Both the position numbers and the translations under genes were made by a program. DNA of 64,000 nt from Rhodopseudomonas palustris JSC-3b (GTDB taxonomy: Bacteria; Pseudomonadota; Alphaproteobacteria; Rhizobiales; Xanthobacteraceae): contig KI632513.1 in the NCBI GenBank assembly GCA_000504425.1, forward strand, positions 3,671,500 to 3,735,499. Reading direction: 5' to 3'. Of this stretch, positions 35,311-44,357 are shown one piece after another. The first letter of the stretch is position 1, and each line of letters starts with the position of its first letter. The notes under the pieces were generated by a model. The model was given only the letters and a program-made list of their open reading frames with translations. It was not told where the DNA came from and did not search any database.

Positions 35311-35480
35311 CCGTGCGAGGCTGCGGTGCGCGTCAGGGGTCATACATCCCCGGGGCCTTATCGATCCTTCAGGGAACTGTCCCTGGCCGGGTCCGTGGAC
35401 CCGGTCATATGGTGCCCACCTACTTTCGTAGGGAACTCCGGGATCGAGCACCCCAACGGCAACTGTGGCTTCGCACTTTC
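35311..35480 (+). ncRNA. ssrS: 6S RNA
   Basis: No ORF is needed to explain this stretch. GTGCGA (35313-35318) and the next dozen bases pair with the segment ending TCGCAC (35471-35476), giving a closing stem for a transcript of about 165 nt. TCGATCC (35361-35367) pairs with GGATCGA (35441-35447) further in. Within lies CCGGGT/ACCCGG (35387-35392/35399-35404) and small hairpins such as CCTAC/GTAGG. The rod with unpaired central parts, the size and the position directly upstream of 5-formyl-THF cyclo-ligase are the classical ssrS signature. A -10-like TACATT lies at 35303-35308. 6S RNA binds the RNA polymerase holoenzyme as a promoter mimic. Ends are approximate. Confidence 0.82.
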
Positions 35481-35569
35481 TCTGCCCAGAGCAAGCAACG
35501 CTTCACGCAAAGCGCAGTTGCGGAAAACCCCGGCTTTCAGAGCGCGGCGGCCGCAGATTATAACCGCGC

Positions 35570-36157
35570 ATGTCCTTGCGCTCCCCGAGCCTGCCCAAAC
35601 CCGCATCGCGCGCTGCCGCCTTGGCGCGCCGCGATGCGCTGGGTGAGGCGCAGCGCAGCGCCGCGGCGCAGGCGGTGGCGGCGCGGCCGTTTCCAATCAG
35701 CTTTGCGGCTGGCAGTGTGATCGCTGGCTATGCGCCGGTGCGCAGCGAGTTTGATCCGCGGCCGTTGCTGCGCGCCCTTACGGAACGCGGCGCCCGCGCC
35801 GCGCTGCCGGTGATCGTCGGCCGCGACCAGCCGCTGATGTTTCGCGCCTGGGACACCACGGCGCCGCTGGCGCGCGGGCCGCTCGGCATTCCAGAGCCTG
35901 GGCCCGACCAGCCGGAACTGGTGCCCGATATCGTGCTGGTGCCGCTCGCGGCATTCGACCGGCTCGGCCACCGGATCGGCTATGGCGGCGGTTATTACGA
36001 TCGTAGCCTTGCGCAACTGCGGGCGGGCGGAGATCGTCTGGCGATCGGCGTCGGATTTGCCGTGCAGGAAATCCCGGCGATTCCCGCCTTGGCGCACGAC
36101 GTACCGCTCGATCTTGTGTTAACGGAAACCGAAACGATCGACCTCCGGAGAGTGTGA
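35570..36157 (+). CDS. 5-formyltetrahydrofolate cyclo-ligase
   Basis: 195 aa. It converts 5-formyl-THF to 5,10-methenyl-THF with ATP. Visible motifs: the N-terminal basic helix SRAAALARRDALGEAQRSAA, IAGYAPVRSEFDPRPLL, GPLGIPEPGP, DIVLVPLAAFDRLGHRIGYG and GGGYYDRSLAQL, the substrate/ATP site. It is downstream of 6S RNA, a conserved pairing (ssrS-ygfA), and one base from the YmdB gene, so the two proteins are probably cotranscribed. Confidence 0.95.
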   Translation: MSLRSPSLPKPASRAAALARRDALGEAQRSAAAQAVAARPFPISFAAGSVIAGYAPVRSEFDPRPLLRALTERGARAALPVIVGRDQPLMFRAWDTTAPLARGPLGIPEPGPDQPELVPDIVLVPLAAFDRLGHRIGYGGGYYDRSLAQLRAGGDRLAIGVGFAVQEIPAIPALAHDVPLDLVLTETETIDLRRV

Positions 36158-36158
36158 G

Positions 36159-36983
36159 TTGCGGATCCTGTTTATCGGCGATGTGGTCGGAAAGTCCGGG
36201 CGGATGGCGGTGGCCGACCATCTGCCAGGCGCGATCCGCGACTGGAAACTCGATTTGGTCGTGGTCAATGGCGAGAATGCCGCCGGCGGCTTTGGCATTA
36301 CCGAGAACATCTATCACGAGCTGGTCGATGCCGGCGCCGACGCGGTCACGCTCGGCAATCACGCCTGGAATCAGAAAGAAGCGCTGGTGTTCATCGAGCG
36401 CGCGCCGCGGCTGATCCGGCCGCTGAATTTCCCGCGCTACACGCCGGGGCGCGGCGCGGCGATGATCGAGGCCAAGAACGGCGCCCGCGCGCTGGTGATC
36501 AACGTCATGGGCCGGGTGTTCATGGAGCCGCTCAACGATCCGTTCAGCGCGATCGGCCGCGAGCTGGAAGCCTGTCCGCTCGGCGAGGCGGCTGACGCCA
36601 TCGTCATCGATTTTCACGGCGAGGCGTCGAGCGAAAAGCAGGGCATGGCGTTCTTCTGCGACGGCCGCGCCAGCATGGTGATCGGCACCCACACCCATGT
36701 GCCGACCGCCGATCATCAGATTCTGTCCGGCGGCACCGCCTATATGACCGATGCCGGCATGACCGGCGATTATGATTCGGTGATCGGCATGCAGAAGGAC
36801 GAACCGCTGCGCCGCTTCACCACCGGGATTCCGTCCGGCCGGTTCGAGCCGGCCAATGGCGCTGCCACGCTGAGCGGCGTTGCGGTGGAGACCGATCCGT
36901 CCAGCGGCCTCGCGACCCGGATCGCGCCGGTGCGAATCGGCGGCCGGCTGCAGCCGGCGCTGCCGGAGTTTTGGCTGAGCTAG
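36159..36983 (+). CDS. YmdB-family metallophosphoesterase (TIGR00282)
   Basis: 274 aa with a TTG start at 36159 directly behind the upstream stop; GGAGAGTGTGAG provides a ribosome site. Metal-binding motifs: LFIGDVVGKSGR (4-15), VVNGENAAGGFGI, TLGNHAWNQKEAL and VIGTHTHVPTADH. The protein is a phosphodiesterase acting on 2',3'-cyclic nucleotides or cAMP in characterised homologues. It ends the 6S-RNA-associated operon. Confidence 0.92.
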   Translation: MRILFIGDVVGKSGRMAVADHLPGAIRDWKLDLVVVNGENAAGGFGITENIYHELVDAGADAVTLGNHAWNQKEALVFIERAPRLIRPLNFPRYTPGRGAAMIEAKNGARALVINVMGRVFMEPLNDPFSAIGRELEACPLGEAADAIVIDFHGEASSEKQGMAFFCDGRASMVIGTHTHVPTADHQILSGGTAYMTDAGMTGDYDSVIGMQKDEPLRRFTTGIPSGRFEPANGAATLSGVAVETDPSSGLATRIAPVRIGGRLQPALPEFWLS

Positions 36984-37329
36984 TTCGGAAAGCTTGGCGG
37001 GCAGGCGCAACGTGCCCTGTTGTACGTGCCCTTTGTGGTGAGGGTGGCCCGCCCGATGGTGATCGGGCCGGACGGGTAGGGAGGGCATCCGCCGGGCGGT
37101 TGGTGGTCCGTACTAATCGGACAGCGGCTGGGAGCAGCGCCAGTTGAAGCTTCGCGGTGATTGCGGCGCACAGCCCCCCACCCCGGCCTCCGCTTCGCTC
37201 GGCCGACCCTCCCCACCGCTGCGCGGGGGGAGGGAGTGCCGTGACCGCTTCGGCGAAATAGCGCGTCGCTTCTCGAAAAGAAGGCCGGGATCACTCCCGG
37301 CCCCGATGTTTTGATGATCTGCACGGCGG
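36984..37329. other. Gene-free gap with GC-rich palindrome
   Basis: 346 bp between the convergent ymdB-like and radical SAM genes. It includes a CCCTCCCC/GGGGAGGG-type inverted repeat (about 37175-37240) and the terminator listed next. No coding region with support was seen. Confidence 0.6.
37278..37302 (-). terminator. Terminator of the radical SAM gene
   Basis: 8-bp perfect stem GGCCGGGA/TCCCGGCC (37283-37290/37295-37302), followed on the minus strand by TTCTTTTC. Confidence 0.75.
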
Positions 37330-39156
37330 TTACGCCACCGATTTCACCGTGGTCAGTTCCTTGACCTTGCGCAGGTGATCGACCGTGGCCTGCGCATCGG
37401 CGCTATGGTTGAATAGCTCCAGTTTCTCGATGTCGTGCTCATCGACCGGGGTGATCGCCGTGTCGCGATAGGCGAGCCGGTTCGGGTCCTTGCGCACCCT
37501 GCGGCGCAGCGCGTCGATCCACATCCAGTGCCGGACGTTGCGATAGAGCTTGATCGCGACCTCGACCGCGAGCACCGGATAGAACTGCCAGGCCGGCACG
37601 ATCGGCAGTGACGAGCGCCGGTCGGTGCGGCGCTTGATGCGGATGATGCCGCCCTGCAGTGGGTGCACGTTCTCGATCTTCACCATCGAGGAGAACAGGA
37701 AGATCATCGACGCCAGCCGCGAGATGCCGCCGCCGGTTGCCGCCGCGCGGCGCAGAATGCGCTCGACATGCTCGCGGGAGTAATACAGGTCCCACACCGA
37801 GCGATAGACCTGTTCCCACTCCGCGCGGCTCATCTTCGGATGCGTGGTGACCACGTGCTCAAGGTCGTAGCGGTTGAGGTCGGCATCCATCGGCTCGCCG
37901 AGCTTGACCTTGGTCTGATGATCTTCCGAGCCCGGCAGCGGCGTCAGGCAGAAGAACTCCAGAATGTCGAGCGGTAGCTCCTTCTGAATGATCGCGATGT
38001 CTTCCGCGATGCTCTGCGGCGTGTCGTGCGGAAAGCCGAGAATGTAGCCCGCATAGGTCAGCACGCCGGCGTTCTTCCAGGCCAGCAGCATCTGGCGATA
38101 TTCGGTGATCTTGTTCTGGCGCTTATTGGCCGAGGCCAGGCTTTGCGGATTGATACTTTCCAGCCCGAGGAACACGCGCACCACGCCAGCGGCCTTGGCT
38201 TTCTCGATGAAGCCATCGATCTTGTGGCACAGCGTATCGACCTGGATCACCAGCTTGATGTCGCGGCCGCCGCTCTGCGCGATCTCGGCGCGCAATGCCG
38301 CGAGCCGGTCCAAAATCGCTTCCCAGTCCTTGTTGCGGGCGAAATTGTCGTCGGTCATGAAGAACCAGAACACGCCCTGTTTCAGGTTCTCGCGCACCAG
38401 CCGTTCGATATCGTCGGCGCTGCGGCCGCGCGACTTGCGGCCCTGCACATTAATGATGGTGCAGAACGAGCACTGATAGGGACAGCCGCGCCCGGCGTCG
38501 AACGAGGTTTGCAGCTGATAGGTGCGCTTCAGGAATTGCTTGGGCAGCAGCGGCGAGGGCGCGCCTTCCAGCGACGGCAGATCGTGCAGATAGTTGTATA
38601 GCGGCTTCAGCTCGCCGCGCGCGGCGTCGCGCAGCAGGTCGTCGCAGCGCCCTTCCAATTCGCCGGCATAAAGCGTGATGCCAAGATCGAGCGCCTGCTG
38701 CATATCGGCTTGAATGCCGGGCAGCATCGCCAGGCAACCCGAGACATGGAAGCCGCCGATCGCGACCGGCACGCCAGCGGCGCGCAGCGGCCGCGCGATA
38801 TCGATCGCGCGCGGAAATTGATTGGATTGCACGCCGACCAGGAACACCAGGCCGAAATTGTTATGGGCCGCAAAGCGCGCGATGATCTCGTCGGTTTTGA
38901 CGCGGGTGTTGATTTCATCGGCCGCGGTGATGTCGATCGCGATGTCGGCGCCGATCGCCGCGCGCTGCCGGGAATCATCGACCAAGCTATAGACCGTCGC
39001 CAGCGAGTTCGACGGAATGAATGACCGGACCCATTGGATCACATAGCCATCGTCGTCATAGTGCGACGGCTTGATCAGCGCGACCTGAAAGCGCTTGCTG
39101 GCTTGTCCCTTGGTCGTCGTTACCGAAGATGGCGACGATTCAATCGTTGCGGCCAC
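37330..39156 (-). CDS. B12-binding-type radical SAM protein of unknown function
   Basis: 608 aa. The N-terminal part (about 20-200) looks like a cobalamin-binding Rossmann fold (VALIKPSHYDDDGYVIQWVR, GLVFLVGVQSNQFPRAIDIA, VPVAIGGFHVSGCLAML), though the classical base-off DxHxxG histidine motif is not obvious. The radical SAM domain has the 4Fe-4S motif C225-x3-C229-x2-C232 (GRGCPYQCSFC), then FFMTDDNFARNKDWEAIL, VFLGLESINPQSLA and YAGYILGFPHDTPQSI. A C-terminal region of about 150 residues with a hydrophobic stretch (PAWQFYPVLAVEVAIKLYR) may contact membranes. B12-radical SAM enzymes often methylate unreactive carbons. No neighbour hints at a substrate. Confidence 0.88.
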   Translation of the reverse strand: MAATIESSPSSVTTTKGQASKRFQVALIKPSHYDDDGYVIQWVRSFIPSNSLATVYSLVDDSRQRAAIGADIAIDITAADEINTRVKTDEIIARFAAHNNFGLVFLVGVQSNQFPRAIDIARPLRAAGVPVAIGGFHVSGCLAMLPGIQADMQQALDLGITLYAGELEGRCDDLLRDAARGELKPLYNYLHDLPSLEGAPSPLLPKQFLKRTYQLQTSFDAGRGCPYQCSFCTIINVQGRKSRGRSADDIERLVRENLKQGVFWFFMTDDNFARNKDWEAILDRLAALRAEIAQSGGRDIKLVIQVDTLCHKIDGFIEKAKAAGVVRVFLGLESINPQSLASANKRQNKITEYRQMLLAWKNAGVLTYAGYILGFPHDTPQSIAEDIAIIQKELPLDILEFFCLTPLPGSEDHQTKVKLGEPMDADLNRYDLEHVVTTHPKMSRAEWEQVYRSVWDLYYSREHVERILRRAAATGGGISRLASMIFLFSSMVKIENVHPLQGGIIRIKRRTDRRSSLPIVPAWQFYPVLAVEVAIKLYRNVRHWMWIDALRRRVRKDPNRLAYRDTAITPVDEHDIEKLELFNHSADAQATVDHLRKVKELTTVKSVA

Positions 39157-39521
39157 CCGAGCCTCCTAAAGAAATCGATTAGTTTCCAATTGCCGCGCAC
39201 TTATCTTGGTGCGCTGTCTCTCGCGTTCTGTGTCGCGTTGGCGGTCGTAGGTTCGACCTGGGCCGCAGAGCGGCATGAATAGGCTTGATCAAAAAAGCGC
39301 GCCGGCCCGGCTGCGATCAGCAGCGAAGCCTGGAACGGATCGCCGAAGTATTCCAACAAAGTTGCGAATGGATCGCGCAATTGCCCCGCGTCCGATCGCG
39401 GCGAATTGTTGTCTGTCCGCCGGGCGGGGGCAAGTACCCATTGGTCACGGCCGCACAGAATTGTGCGGAGTGATGGAGGTAGTTAGATGGCCGGTTGGTA
39501 GCGCGCCGGGCGCGCTGCCAC
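39157..39521. other. Gene-free gap between chemoreceptor and radical SAM genes
   Basis: 365 bp. It holds the hairpins AGCGCG/CGCGCT (about 39500-39516) and CCGCACA/TGTGCGG (39451-39457/39462-39468), which could end the chemoreceptor transcript on the minus strand. The rest is presumably the promoter of the radical SAM gene. No gene seen. Confidence 0.55.
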
Positions 39522-41294
39522 TTAGAGCTTGTACGCTGTGCGGAAACCGCCCCAATGCCGGCCACGTACCGCGACCGGCACGTCGATTTCGCGCATCATC
39601 ACGGTGACGCCCTTGCCCATGTCGCGCGCATAGCTCTGGATCAGATAGGAGCGGGTGTTGCGGCCGGCCGCCAGCCCAGCGGGATCGTTGAAGATACGGC
39701 GGTTGCGGCTGTTGGCCGTGTTCCACGCTTCGTCGCCCGGCCGCTGCGGCTGCGAATAGATGCGGTTATGCACCGGCAGATAGCCGTTGCGATCGATCAT
39801 CACGCAAAACACCATGCGCGGGTCTTTGGCCAAAAACGCTTCCTGGAACGCAGGTAGCGTGCGATCGGCCCAATCGAGTGCCTTGGTGCGATATTGCTTG
39901 GGATTAGTCCCGGGAATTTCGACGTAGTTCTCATCGAACAGATCATCGATGCTGATCGCGCCGCTGCTGACGGCCTGCTCAAACATCCGGTTGAGCTGTT
40001 TGCCGGCCTCCATGGCGCGCGTCACAAATTCAATGTTCTCGTCGTGCAGCGCCCACAGTTTATCTTCGATGCGCTCGCGGGTCTCGATGTCGAGCGCAGC
40101 GAACCTCGCCTTGGCGCCGGCGGGGCTATGCTCATCGATGCGAAGCGTGCAGTCGCCGACGCTTTCCAGCACGGCCTTGATGCTGTTGCCGGTCGGCAAG
40201 GCCGGGATTTGCGGCCCGGCGATCAGCACGCCATCGAGCGAGATTTCATAGACCTTGGCCGCGATGCGGCCGCTCGGCCGTTCGATCTCGATGCCAAGAT
40301 GGCAGGGCAGCCGTTCGCGATTGCGCCCGGCGCCGCCGCGCTGGCCCTGGCCGAGCAACACCGCGGTGCGCGACTTCAGTTTTTCCGTCAACACCGTGAC
40401 GTTCTGGCCGGCCGTGGCGACTTCCTCGCCATGGGCTTCGGCCTCATGGGTCGCGGTCGAGATTTCGGCGGCGCTGTTGCCGACCGAAGCGATGAACTGC
40501 GAGGTGGTGGCGACGTTGTCCGCCATGTCGGCAGTGGTGCGGTTCTGCTCGGCGACCGCGCCATTGACGTTGTCGAACACCGGGCGGATCGCCTCGATCG
40601 CCGCGGTGATGCGATGCACGGCATCGACTGAACTTGCGGCGTCGCGCTGCAGCGCCTCGATCTTCTGCCGGATTTCCTCGGTCGCTTCCTGGGTCTGCAC
40701 CGCCAGTGCTTTCACTTCGGTCGCGACCACGGCAAAGCCGCGGCCGGCGGCGCCGGCGCGCGCCGCCTCAATGGTGGAATTGAGCGCGAGCAGCGTGGTC
40801 TGCCGGGCGATCTGCGAGATCAGATTGACGACATTGCCGATCGCGGCCGAGGATTCGCGCAAGCGATCGACATTCTGGCTGGCGTCATTGGCGGCGGCGC
40901 TGGCTTGGTCGGCGAGGTCGCTGGCCTGGCGCACCTGGGCGGCGATGCCTTCGGCCGAATGGGTGAATTTGTCGGCGGTCTGCGAAAAGCTGGTCGCGGT
41001 GCTGTGCGCGGCGCTGGTCTGTCCGGTCAGCGCGTCGGAGCGTTCGCGGATCGCATGCAGCGTGGCGGCGGTCGATTGCGCGCCGTTGGCGACCGCATTG
41101 GCGGCGCGCTCCAGCTGCCGGATCAGGCCGCCAAGCTCGGTTTCCAGCAGTTCGAGGATCTCGTGCGAATTGTCGCGCGCATTGTCCTGGGGGCTGTCGT
41201 GCGGCGCCAGCGGCGGGGCAGCGGCAGCAGGCGGCGGCTCGGCGAGCCCCGGAGAAGCCGGAATCAATTGCCTGCGAAAGAGACCCAACACCAT
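39522..41294 (-). CDS. Soluble chemoreceptor with inverted domain order (MCP signalling, PilZ-like, Cache-like C-terminus)
   Basis: 590 aa without a membrane segment. After a Pro/Ala-rich start a helical signalling domain runs from about 50 to 320, with its tip in [20 protein letters not shown] and [20 protein letters not shown]. Residues about 335-420 resemble a PilZ domain ([53 protein letters not shown]). The C-terminal about 170 residues ([80 protein letters not shown]) look like a Cache/PAS-type sensor ending in the WGGFRTAY signature seen in Cache-like domains. Signals may be c-di-GMP and a small ligand; both are inference. Confidence 0.88.
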   Translation of the reverse strand: MVLGLFRRQLIPASPGLAEPPPAAAAPPLAPHDSPQDNARDNSHEILELLETELGGLIRQLERAANAVANGAQSTAATLHAIRERSDALTGQTSAAHSTATSFSQTADKFTHSAEGIAAQVRQASDLADQASAAANDASQNVDRLRESSAAIGNVVNLISQIARQTTLLALNSTIEAARAGAAGRGFAVVATEVKALAVQTQEATEEIRQKIEALQRDAASSVDAVHRITAAIEAIRPVFDNVNGAVAEQNRTTADMADNVATTSQFIASVGNSAAEISTATHEAEAHGEEVATAGQNVTVLTEKLKSRTAVLLGQGQRGGAGRNRERLPCHLGIEIERPSGRIAAKVYEISLDGVLIAGPQIPALPTGNSIKAVLESVGDCTLRIDEHSPAGAKARFAALDIETRERIEDKLWALHDENIEFVTRAMEAGKQLNRMFEQAVSSGAISIDDLFDENYVEIPGTNPKQYRTKALDWADRTLPAFQEAFLAKDPRMVFCVMIDRNGYLPVHNRIYSQPQRPGDEAWNTANSRNRRIFNDPAGLAAGRNTRSYLIQSYARDMGKGVTVMMREIDVPVAVRGRHWGGFRTAYKL

Positions 41295-41483
41295 GGCATT
41301 CCCGTCCCGCCCTGCGAAATTCCGGAAAAGCTGGCATCTCCTGGTGAATTCACGGTTAAGATTTCACCCTGCAACAGCTTCAGATTGCAGGCCCGGTCTT
41401 GATCTTTCGGTCATCCGGCTTTTGATTTTGCGGCTGTCACAGAATATAAGGCCGCGCCAGCCCGCCCTTTTTAAGAGAGATTC

Positions 41484-42227
41484 ATGGCCGGACATTCGCA
41501 ATTCAAGAACATCATGCACCGCAAGGGTCGGCAAGACGCCCAGCGGTCGAAAATTTTCAGCAAGCTGGCGCGCGAAATTACCGTGGCCGCCAAGCTCGGT
41601 ACGCCTGACCCTGCGATGAACCCGCGGCTGCGCGCTGCGGTGCTCGCCGCCCGGGCGGAAAATATGCCTAAGGACAACATCGAGCGCGCCATCAAGAAGG
41701 CGATCGGTGGCGAGAGCGAGAACTATGACGAAATCCGCTACGAGGGTTATGGCCCCGGCGGCGTCGCGGTGATCGTCGAAGCGCTGACCGACAATCGCAA
41801 TCGCGCCGCGTCCGATATCCGCTCCTACTTCACCAAGTCCGGCGGCAATCTTGGCGAAACCGGCTCGGTGTCGTTCATGTTCGACCGGCTCGGCGTGATC
41901 GAATACGACGCCAGCGTCGCTTCCGCCGACGATATGCTCGACGCGGCGATCGAGGCGGGTGCTGACGACGTGCAGTCGAACGACGCCGGCCACGAGGTCT
42001 ATGCCTCGCAGGACACGTTCCGCGAAGTCGCCAAGGCGCTGGAAGCCAAGTTCGGCGAAGCGCGCAAGGCGGCGCTGACCTGGAAGCCGCAAAACACCGT
42101 GTCGGTTGACGACGAAATCGGTGAGAAGCTGCTGAAGTTGATGGACCTGCTCAACGACCACGACGATGTGCAGAACGTCTATGCCAACTTCGAGGTTTCG
42201 GACGCGCTGTTGGCGAAGATGGGCTAA
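41484..42227 (+). CDS. yebC: YebC/PmpR-family transcription/translation factor
   Basis: 247 aa from the ATG behind AAGAGAGATTC. The family start [20 protein letters not shown] is typical, followed by [40 protein letters not shown] and [19 protein letters not shown]. YebC was long described as a transcriptional regulator; recent work on YebC-family proteins also links them to translation of proline-rich stretches. It precedes ruvC with its own terminator, a common synteny in proteobacteria. Confidence 0.96.
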   Translation: MAGHSQFKNIMHRKGRQDAQRSKIFSKLAREITVAAKLGTPDPAMNPRLRAAVLAARAENMPKDNIERAIKKAIGGESENYDEIRYEGYGPGGVAVIVEALTDNRNRAASDIRSYFTKSGGNLGETGSVSFMFDRLGVIEYDASVASADDMLDAAIEAGADDVQSNDAGHEVYASQDTFREVAKALEAKFGEARKAALTWKPQNTVSVDDEIGEKLLKLMDLLNDHDDVQNVYANFEVSDALLAKMG

Positions 42228-42255
42228 CGCCGGGAAAAGCTCCGGCGTTTCTGTT
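42226..42255 (+). terminator. Terminator of yebC
   Basis: 8-bp stem AACGCCGG/CCGGCGTT (42226-42233/42242-42249) overlapping the stop codon, followed by TCTGTTTCG. Confidence 0.7.
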
Positions 42256-42287
42256 TCGTTCACGTCTGTATGGCGTTATCTTGCGGC

Positions 42288-42812
42288 ATGAGCCAGCCGC
42301 CGATTCGTCATTCTGTCCGCATTATCGGGATCGATCCGGGCCTCCGCCGTACCGGCTGGGGCGTGATCGACAGTGAGGGTAATCGGCTGTCATTTGTCGG
42401 CTGCGGCTCGGTTGAGCCGCCCGACACCCTGCCGCTGGCGGAGCGGCTGCTCGCGATCCATCACGGGCTCGCCAAAGTGCTCGCCGAATTCATCCCCGCG
42501 GAAGCCGCGGTGGAACAGACTTTTGTCAACAAGGACGGCGCGGCGACGCTGAAGCTCGGTCAGGCGCGCGGCGTCGCGATGCTGGCGCCGGCGATGGCCG
42601 GGCTGTCGGTCGCCGAATACGCGCCGAACCAGGTCAAGAAGACCGTGGTCGGCGCCGGCCATGCCGACAAGACGCAAATCAAGATGATGCTGAAAATCCT
42701 GCTGCCGAAGGCCAATCCGCGCTCGGCGGACGCCGCCGACGCGCTCGCCATTGCCATCACCCACGCCCATCATCGCGGCGCCAGCGAGCGGCTCAAGGCG
42801 GTGGGCGCATGA
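42288..42812 (+). CDS. ruvC: Holliday junction resolvase RuvC
   Basis: 174 aa from the ATG at 42288. It is an RNase H-fold nuclease that cuts Holliday junctions bound by RuvAB. The first catalytic aspartate is Asp16 in [17 protein letters not shown]. Other catalytic acids lie in [13 protein letters not shown] (Glu) and the C-terminal [17 protein letters not shown]. No SOS box of the alphaproteobacterial GTTC-N7-GTTC type was found upstream. Confidence 0.96.
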   Translation: MSQPPIRHSVRIIGIDPGLRRTGWGVIDSEGNRLSFVGCGSVEPPDTLPLAERLLAIHHGLAKVLAEFIPAEAAVEQTFVNKDGAATLKLGQARGVAMLAPAMAGLSVAEYAPNQVKKTVVGAGHADKTQIKMMLKILLPKANPRSADAADALAIAITHAHHRGASERLKAVGA

Positions 42813-42840
42813 TGTCGGGAGCGATGCCGAGCCCCATGCA

Positions 42841-43060
42841 CAGCGCGCTCCCTCCCCCTTGCGGGGAGGGCTGGGGTGGGGGTGACAGGGGCACCGTGCT
42901 CGCGGCCCCCCACCCCCGACCCCTCCCCGCGAGGGGGAGGGGAGCAGAACGGGCACGGCCGACAGGCCGGACGGGTGGGGGTGACAGAGGCACCGTGCTT
43001 GCGGCCCCCCACCGACCGCTGCCAGCAAGGGGCAGGGGAGCAACGGCGCCTCGCAGCGTA
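42841..43060. repeat. GC-rich direct and inverted repeats separating ruvC from ruvA
   Basis: A block containing GGGGGTGACAG(G/A)GGCACCGTGC(T) and the following GCGGCCCCCCACC occurs twice about 104 bp apart, interleaved with CCCTCCCC/GGGGAGGG inverted repeats. The gap between ruvC and ruvA is 280 bp, and in many relatives it is short. Confidence 0.8.
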
Positions 43061-43092
43061 GCGACGACAATTCTGATCTCCGGAACGCGCGC

Positions 43093-43716
43093 ATGATCGG
43101 CAAGCTGAAAGGCATCATCGATTCCTACGGCGAGGATTATGTGATCCTCGATGTGCAGGGCGTCGGCTATCAGGTGCACTGCGCCAGCCGCACCTTGCAG
43201 GCGCTGCCGTCGGCCGGCGGCGCCGCGACGTTGTCGATCGAGACCTATGTGCGCGAAGACCAGATCAAGCTGTTCGGGTTCCGCAGCGATCTCGAGCGCG
43301 AATGGTTCCGGCTGCTGCAGACCGTGCAGGGCGTCGGCGCCAAGGTGGCGCTGGCGGTGCTGTCGACGCTGCCGCCGAGCGATCTCGCCAACGCGATCGC
43401 GCTGCGCGACAAGGCCGCGGTGGCGCGCACGCCCGGCGTCGGGCCGAAAGTGGCGGAGCGCATCGTGTCCGAGCTGAAGGACAAGGCGCCTGCGATGGCG
43501 ATGGGCGGCATCGATCCGGCGGTGGTGCAGCTCTCGGGCGCGATCGAGGAGCGCAGCGCGCCGCAGCCGGTTGCCGATGCGATCTCGGCGCTGCTCAATC
43601 TCGGTTATGGTCAGCCGCAGGCCGCCGCCGCGATCGCTGCCGCCGCGCGCCAGGCCGGCGAGGGCGCCGCCACCGCGCAACTGATCAAGCTCGGGCTAAA
43701 GGAGCTGTCGAAGTGA
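43093..43716 (+). CDS. ruvA: Holliday junction DNA helicase subunit RuvA
   Basis: 207 aa. It is the tetrameric junction-binding protein. Domain I starts [20 protein letters not shown]; the two helix-hairpin-helix motifs are at [20 protein letters not shown] and [20 protein letters not shown]; domain III, which contacts RuvB, is [20 protein letters not shown] at the C-terminus. Its stop overlaps the GTG of the next gene in GTGA. Confidence 0.97.
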   Translation: MIGKLKGIIDSYGEDYVILDVQGVGYQVHCASRTLQALPSAGGAATLSIETYVREDQIKLFGFRSDLEREWFRLLQTVQGVGAKVALAVLSTLPPSDLANAIALRDKAAVARTPGVGPKVAERIVSELKDKAPAMAMGGIDPAVVQLSGAIEERSAPQPVADAISALLNLGYGQPQAAAAIAAAARQAGEGAATAQLIKLGLKELSK

Positions 43717-44138
43717 GTCTGACCGATGCCGATCGCGTGTTGATCGACGAGGCGAGCGCCGCCATTGCGCGGCGCTATCGCAATGACTGGCAGGAGGTTG
43801 GCGCGGCGCTGTTGACCCGCACCGGCCGGCGCTATGTCGCGGTCAATCTCGACGCTTATCTCGGGCGGATGGCGGTGTGTGCCGAAGCGGTGGCGCTCGG
43901 CCAGGTGATCACTGAGCTCGGCGATGCCGGCATCGACACCATCGTTGCGGTCCGGCATCCGAAGCCGCATGAAACGGACCGCGAGATCCGCGTGGTGTCG
44001 CCATGCGGCGCCTGCCGCGAGCTGATCTGGGATTATGATCGTCAAGCCCGCGTGCTGGTGCCTGGCCCCGACGGCGTGGTCGCGGTGACCATCAGCGAGC
44101 TGCTGCCCAACAAATACAGCCGGGAGCGGGTGTTGTGA
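43713..44138 (+). CDS. Cytidine-deaminase-like protein inserted between ruvA and ruvB
   Basis: 141 aa with a GTG start at 43713 coupled to the ruvA stop (GTGA). The zinc site is Cys56-Ala-Glu58 ([11 protein letters not shown]) and Cys98-x2-Cys101 ([10 protein letters not shown]), the CDA pattern. The substrate pocket [15 protein letters not shown] differs from standard cytidine deaminase (NVENAS-type), more like the blasticidin-S-deaminase subgroup. The substrate may be cytidine or a modified/damaged nucleoside; linkage to ruvA suggests, but does not show, a DNA-repair or nucleotide-salvage role. Confidence 0.85.
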   Translation: MSLTDADRVLIDEASAAIARRYRNDWQEVGAALLTRTGRRYVAVNLDAYLGRMAVCAEAVALGQVITELGDAGIDTIVAVRHPKPHETDREIRVVSPCGACRELIWDYDRQARVLVPGPDGVVAVTISELLPNKYSRERVL

Positions 44139-44189
44139 GCGGCGTAACACACGCTTTGGTCTCCGCTGACGATTGTCCGCGCACTTCTT

Positions 44190-44342
44190 CCTTCTCCCCT
44201 TGTGGGAGAAGGTGGCGCGGACAACGTCCGCGCCGGATGAGGGGGTGCCAGGTCCCGCGCCGCCTTTCTCCTTCACCCGCCCGCGCTTGGCGCGGGCGCC
44301 CTCTCCCGGAAGGGGACAGGGCAGAAGCCGCACCCCTCATGC
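44190..44342. repeat. Palindromic intergenic repeat between the deaminase gene and ruvB
   Basis: It contains TTCTCCC/GGGAGAA, GCGGACAACGTCCGC and CCCGCGC/GCGCGGG inverted repeats. Of the type widespread between genes in Bradyrhizobiaceae. It separates ruvB (44358) from the deaminase stop (44138). Confidence 0.65.
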
Positions 44343-44357
44343 TATCGTCGCGACGCC

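Noticed and set aside
42241..42287. SOS/LexA box before ruvC
   Set aside because: Only a single GTTC is present; the alphaproteobacterial GTTC-N7-GTTC pattern is not met.
42841..43060. Possible CRISPR-like repeat array
   Set aside because: Only two long units with inverted CCCTCCCC/GGGGAGGG arms, no regular spacers and no cas genes.
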